Assembly (NCBI RefSeq): GCF_000012825.1
Contig: NC_009614.1
Location: 3,038,001 to 3,102,000, forward strand
Length of the DNA stretch: 64,000 nt
Direction: 5' to 3'
DNA from: Phocaeicola vulgatus ATCC 8482
GTDB taxonomy: Bacteria; Bacteroidota; Bacteroidia; Bacteroidales; Bacteroidaceae
Shown here: positions 61,348 through 64,000 of the stretch, piece by piece
Layout: each line of letters opens with the position of its first letter
Numbering within the stretch: position 1 is the stretch's first letter
Program-made: the position numbers and the translations under genes
Notes under the pieces: model-generated
Told to the model about the DNA's origin: nothing
What the model saw: the letters and a program-made list of their open reading frames with translations, nothing else
Databases searched by the model: none

Positions 61348-62256
61348 CTATTGATTATTTTTGTATAAGTCCTGTTTCCGGTATTGCAACAGGGATGTTC
61401 CGGTATGTCGCTTGAAGAAACGTCTTAAGGTGGCAAGATTGGCAAACCGGGTTCTTTGAACGATTTCCTGTATGCTGATGGATGGATTCTCCAATAGTGC
61501 GTAAATCTCTTGCAGGGTATAATGTATAATCCATTCTTTGGGGGATTTTCCGCTTACCAGGGTCAAGGCTTCAGTCAGGTATTTGGAGGAAACATGCAAC
61601 TTTTCGGCATAGAACGCCACTTCTTTGTTTTCTTTGTAATGCTTTAACAGCAAATCCAGAAAAAAGTATCCGATTTCTTCTTTATGCAAGGTGGTGACTT
61701 TATGTTCTTTTACCGTGCTGTAATAGTCTGCATAAAGTTCCAGAAAAGGTAATTTCAGCAGATTGGTAATAGATTCTTTTGTAAATAAATAAGTTGGCGA
61801 AGTGGCTCTGTTGTATAATAACCGGAAATAGATGGAGAACTGTTCCGCTTTCTCTTGGGATAGCGAATAGACGCAGTGGGTCTGGGTGTAGGTATGAAAA
61901 CCGGTCGGAAAACGTTTGATACTTCCATTGATCACGTCATAAAAAAGGACATTTGAAAAAGTACAATAGTCGATGGTGAAAGTCGGGCTGGATTTTATAA
62001 ATGAAACCAGGAATCCCGGCATGAAAATAAGAATGTCGTTTGCGCAAATAACATATTTCCGGAGGCCAACCTGGATCTCGGCATTTCCTTCGGTACATAT
62101 ACCCAAAACTCCTGCCGGCATATAAGAGGGGTATTTGCTGAAAGGCACTGTGTGCGCATCCATATAAATACTGAAATCTTGGTCGGACAGTCCTTCTTTG
62201 GTATCCTGTGGTTTTGGGTTATTATATAACATACTTTGTATCAAATCTAGCTTCAC
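61348..62256 (-). CDS. AraC-family transcriptional regulator
   Basis: A 302-residue regulator. The C-terminal AraC/XylS DNA-binding domain (about 200-300) has two HTHs: FYAEKLHVSSKYLTEALTLV (about 215-235) and the second with ISIQEIVQRTRFANLATLRRFFKRHTGTSL (about 258-287). The N-terminal part (about 25-160) is a cupin-like sensing half with HTVPFSKYPSYMPAGVLGI and CANDILIFMPGFLVSF. No ligand can be guessed. It is convergent with the DUF4250 gene and not paired with a clear target. Confidence 0.9.
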   Translation of the reverse strand: MKLDLIQSMLYNNPKPQDTKEGLSDQDFSIYMDAHTVPFSKYPSYMPAGVLGICTEGNAEIQVGLRKYVICANDILIFMPGFLVSFIKSSPTFTIDYCTFSNVLFYDVINGSIKRFPTGFHTYTQTHCVYSLSQEKAEQFSIYFRLLYNRATSPTYLFTKESITNLLKLPFLELYADYYSTVKEHKVTTLHKEEIGYFFLDLLLKHYKENKEVAFYAEKLHVSSKYLTEALTLVSGKSPKEWIIHYTLQEIYALLENPSISIQEIVQRTRFANLATLRRFFKRHTGTSLLQYRKQDLYKNNQ

Positions 62257-62487
62257 AAAATTAGAATTTAATGATACATTCCACCGGGAGTAGTGGACAT
62301 AAGGGAAAATAAAACGGAAAAAAACTACGTGTATTTGATTTTTTTAATATACTGATAGGAAAACAATTTGAGCTTTCCGTAAGTTGTAGGAGAACACGGA
62401 AAATTATTCTTTTTTACAGAAAGAAGGGTGAATTCAAAAAGACCGTTTGATTGGTTTTTGAATTCACCCTTTATGAATGGATCGGAG

Positions 62488-63573
62488 TTATTTTTGCGCC
62501 AGTAATTTGGCTATGGCACGGTCGGGTTTCCCGGTTTCTGTCAGGGGAAGTTTGAATACCGGAACAAAACGTTTGGGACGCCAGTAGGGAGGTAATTGAT
62601 GTGTGCAGGTCTGTTCTATGTCGTCGGGCAGTTGTCCTTCGGCAAGCAGTACAATGATTTCTCCGAATTTTTCGTCGGGGGCGGAGGTGATCAGGAAAGG
62701 AACGGACAGGTGTTCTTTCAATGCGGCCTCTACTTGTTCTATCTGCACTTTTACTCCTCCTGTATTGATCGTGTTGTCTTTTCTGCCTAGAATGCGGAAT
62801 TGGTTCTGTCCGTTTATCTCGGCTATGTCATTGGTCACCAGTTCTTTTTCGCAAATTTCGGGAGCGTATATCACCAAGGTGTTTTCTTTACTCAGACGGA
62901 TCTGTATGCTCTCGAAAGGGGTGTACCAGTCTGAAGCTTCAGGACCGTTCAGTCTGCGTAGGGCAATGTGTGACAAGGTTTCGGTCATGCCGTAGGTAGA
63001 CCATACGGCATGGGGGAAATCTTTTAACGCAGCGTTCAGTTGGGAGTCGATAGGACCGCCTCCGATAATGAGGTGTCTGATTTGTTGCAATATCGCTTTC
63101 TCTTCGGGAACTTGCAGTGAGTTATAGACTTGCATGGGGATCATGGCGGCAAAGACGGGTGCTTTTGTCAGGTCTTTTAAAGGATGTCCGGAGGGGGTGA
63201 CAGGCAGCAAGTCCAGTCCCGCTACCAAGGCACGTATTACCACCATTTTTCCGGCAATGTATTGCAAGGGCATACAAAGCAGGGCGGAATCTTCTTTTTG
63301 CAGTCCGAGGAAGGAACAGGTGAGGCAGGCGCTTTCCATCATGCGTTCTTTTTCTACATACAGTTCCTTGGGTTTGCCGGTGGAGCCTGAAGTATGTACC
63401 GGCAGGGTGTCTGCCGGGTCAAACCATTCGGAAAGAAAGGAGAAAAGTTCCTGCCGGAAACTTCGGTTGTCGGCAGGGATATTCATTCTTACCATTTCAA
63501 TTTCCCAGTTGGAGTAGGGGATGCTTTCTATCAGAATGGTCTGTTTGTTTCTATTGGTGCAGAATTTTGTCAT
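62488..63573 (-). CDS. menE: O-succinylbenzoate-CoA ligase
   Basis: An AMP-forming adenylate enzyme of menaquinone synthesis, 361 residues, the short Bacteroides form. The start at MTKFCTNRN (63573) is chosen because upstream residues match menC in another frame. Motifs include the phosphate loop VHTSGSTGKPKELYV (about 74-88), STYGMTETLSHIAL (about 201-214) and the C-terminal FRILGRKDNTINTGGVKVQ hinge (about 269-287). It overlaps the menC stop (ATGA), so the men genes are coupled. Confidence 0.94.
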   Translation of the reverse strand: MTKFCTNRNKQTILIESIPYSNWEIEMVRMNIPADNRSFRQELFSFLSEWFDPADTLPVHTSGSTGKPKELYVEKERMMESACLTCSFLGLQKEDSALLCMPLQYIAGKMVVIRALVAGLDLLPVTPSGHPLKDLTKAPVFAAMIPMQVYNSLQVPEEKAILQQIRHLIIGGGPIDSQLNAALKDFPHAVWSTYGMTETLSHIALRRLNGPEASDWYTPFESIQIRLSKENTLVIYAPEICEKELVTNDIAEINGQNQFRILGRKDNTINTGGVKVQIEQVEAALKEHLSVPFLITSAPDEKFGEIIVLLAEGQLPDDIEQTCTHQLPPYWRPKRFVPVFKLPLTETGKPDRAIAKLLAQK

Positions 63574-64000
63574 TGTTTCAGCCAGTTTAGTAAGTCGGGT
63601 TCTTGTTCTTCGGGGTGGAACCAAAGGCAGTCTCCTTCGATGTGAAGCGGATAGTCTATATTGTCGGTAAACAGCAAGCCGGTACCTAGTCCTTGGGGGA
63701 GGGCGGGCTGCAAGGTGGCACACCATTGTGCGATGGCATTCAGTCCGATATTGGACTCCAGAGCGGAAGTGACCCATGAGCCGATGCCTCTTTCAGCCGC
63801 CAGTTCCATCCATTCTTCGGAGCCGCTGATTCCTCCGTGCAGAGAAGGTTTCAGGATAATGTACTGAGGACGGATGGTTTCCAGCAATTCTATTTTCCGG
63901 TCGCGCCGGTTGATGCCTATCAGCTCTTCATCCAGTGCAATGGGAAAGGGGGTGGCGGCACAGAGCCGGGCCATTTCATTCCATTGCCCCGCACGGATGG
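63570..64000 (-). CDS. menC: o-Succinylbenzoate synthase (partial, 5' end beyond window)
   Basis: Enolase-superfamily enzyme of menaquinone synthesis. The visible C-terminal 143 codons include PIALDEELIGI (metal-binding Asp/Glu), ILKPSLHGGISGSEEWMELA (catalytic Lys region and metal site) and WVTSALESNIGLNAIAQW, typical of OSBS. The frame remains open to the window edge (about nine more codons before the first Met). It is directly upstream of menE. Confidence 0.9.
   Translation of the reverse strand, partial: IRAGQWNEMARLCAATPFPIALDEELIGINRRDRKIELLETIRPQYIILKPSLHGGISGSEEWMELAAERGIGSWVTSALESNIGLNAIAQWCATLQPALPQGLGTGLLFTDNIDYPLHIEGDCLWFHPEEQEPDLLNWLKQ

Noticed and set aside
1..64000. tRNA, rRNA genes and CRISPR arrays
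   Set aside because: No TpsiC-type GGTTCRANYCC with matching arms, no rRNA segments and no regular repeat-spacer series were found by reading; a tRNAscan run was not possible.

Overview
The window is a chromosomal segment of a gut Bacteroidales bacterium, most likely Bacteroides or Phocaeicola. The reasons are the repeated promoter signature TTTG-N19-TAnnTTTG upstream of many genes, Bacteroides-type lipoprotein and DUF families, a UpxY/NusG-like capsule regulator and a capsule operon behind an invertible promoter. The species cannot be proven from sequence alone. No rRNA, tRNA or CRISPR array was found.

Layout. Positions 1-24.5 kb are core housekeeping. They hold uridine kinase and a solute-binding lipoprotein; a histidine operon hisGDCB behind a leader peptide with four consecutive His codons and an attenuator; NAD synthetase; a PerR/Fur regulator with rubrerythrin; two thioredoxins; an OmpH-like lipoprotein; PepD; an endonuclease; RlmH; NadC; RecA with a Bcp peroxiredoxin; a saccharopine dehydrogenase-family enzyme; a META-domain lipoprotein; and DnaK. 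Positions 24.5-28.1 kb are a small AT-rich accessory patch: a HAD protein, an AlbA_2/Schlafen-type ATP-binding regulator, two small membrane proteins and a scrap of a second AlbA_2 gene.

Positions 28.2-53.2 kb are a capsular polysaccharide locus. A tyrosine recombinase lies 33 bp before a 210-bp invertible segment bounded by perfect 25-bp inverted repeats. The Bacteroides-type -7 box inside points away from the operon, so the locus reads as OFF in this copy. Downstream come UpxY, a small HAD protein, Wza and Wzc. Next are a truncated copy of the initiating sugar-phosphate transferase gene, a Wzx flippase, two pairs of [4Fe-4S] FrhB-like protein plus pyruvyl transferase, a Wzy polymerase and four glycosyltransferases. 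The locus ends with a YjbH-like outer-membrane protein, RmlA/C/D/B for dTDP-L-rhamnose and the intact initiating transferase. A 193-bp direct repeat (one mismatch) formed by the truncated and intact transferase genes brackets the 17.5-kb serotype cassette.

Positions 53.5-58.1 kb are a minus-strand, GC-richer module: a BT4734-like primase-type protein, a DUF3987/VirE-type ATPase, DUF4248, an HU-like DNA-binding protein, a 40-residue 'smalltalk' protein and an N-acetylmuramoyl-L-alanine amidase. Four 23-bp iteron-like repeats lie in the leader of the HU gene. The module resembles a domesticated replication/lysis element of unknown role. Positions 58.2-64 kb carry an unknown protein with a GGNN-type N-terminal motif, an SF2 helicase with WG-repeat-like C-terminal segments, a DUF4250 protein, an AraC regulator and the menaquinone genes menE and menC (partial).
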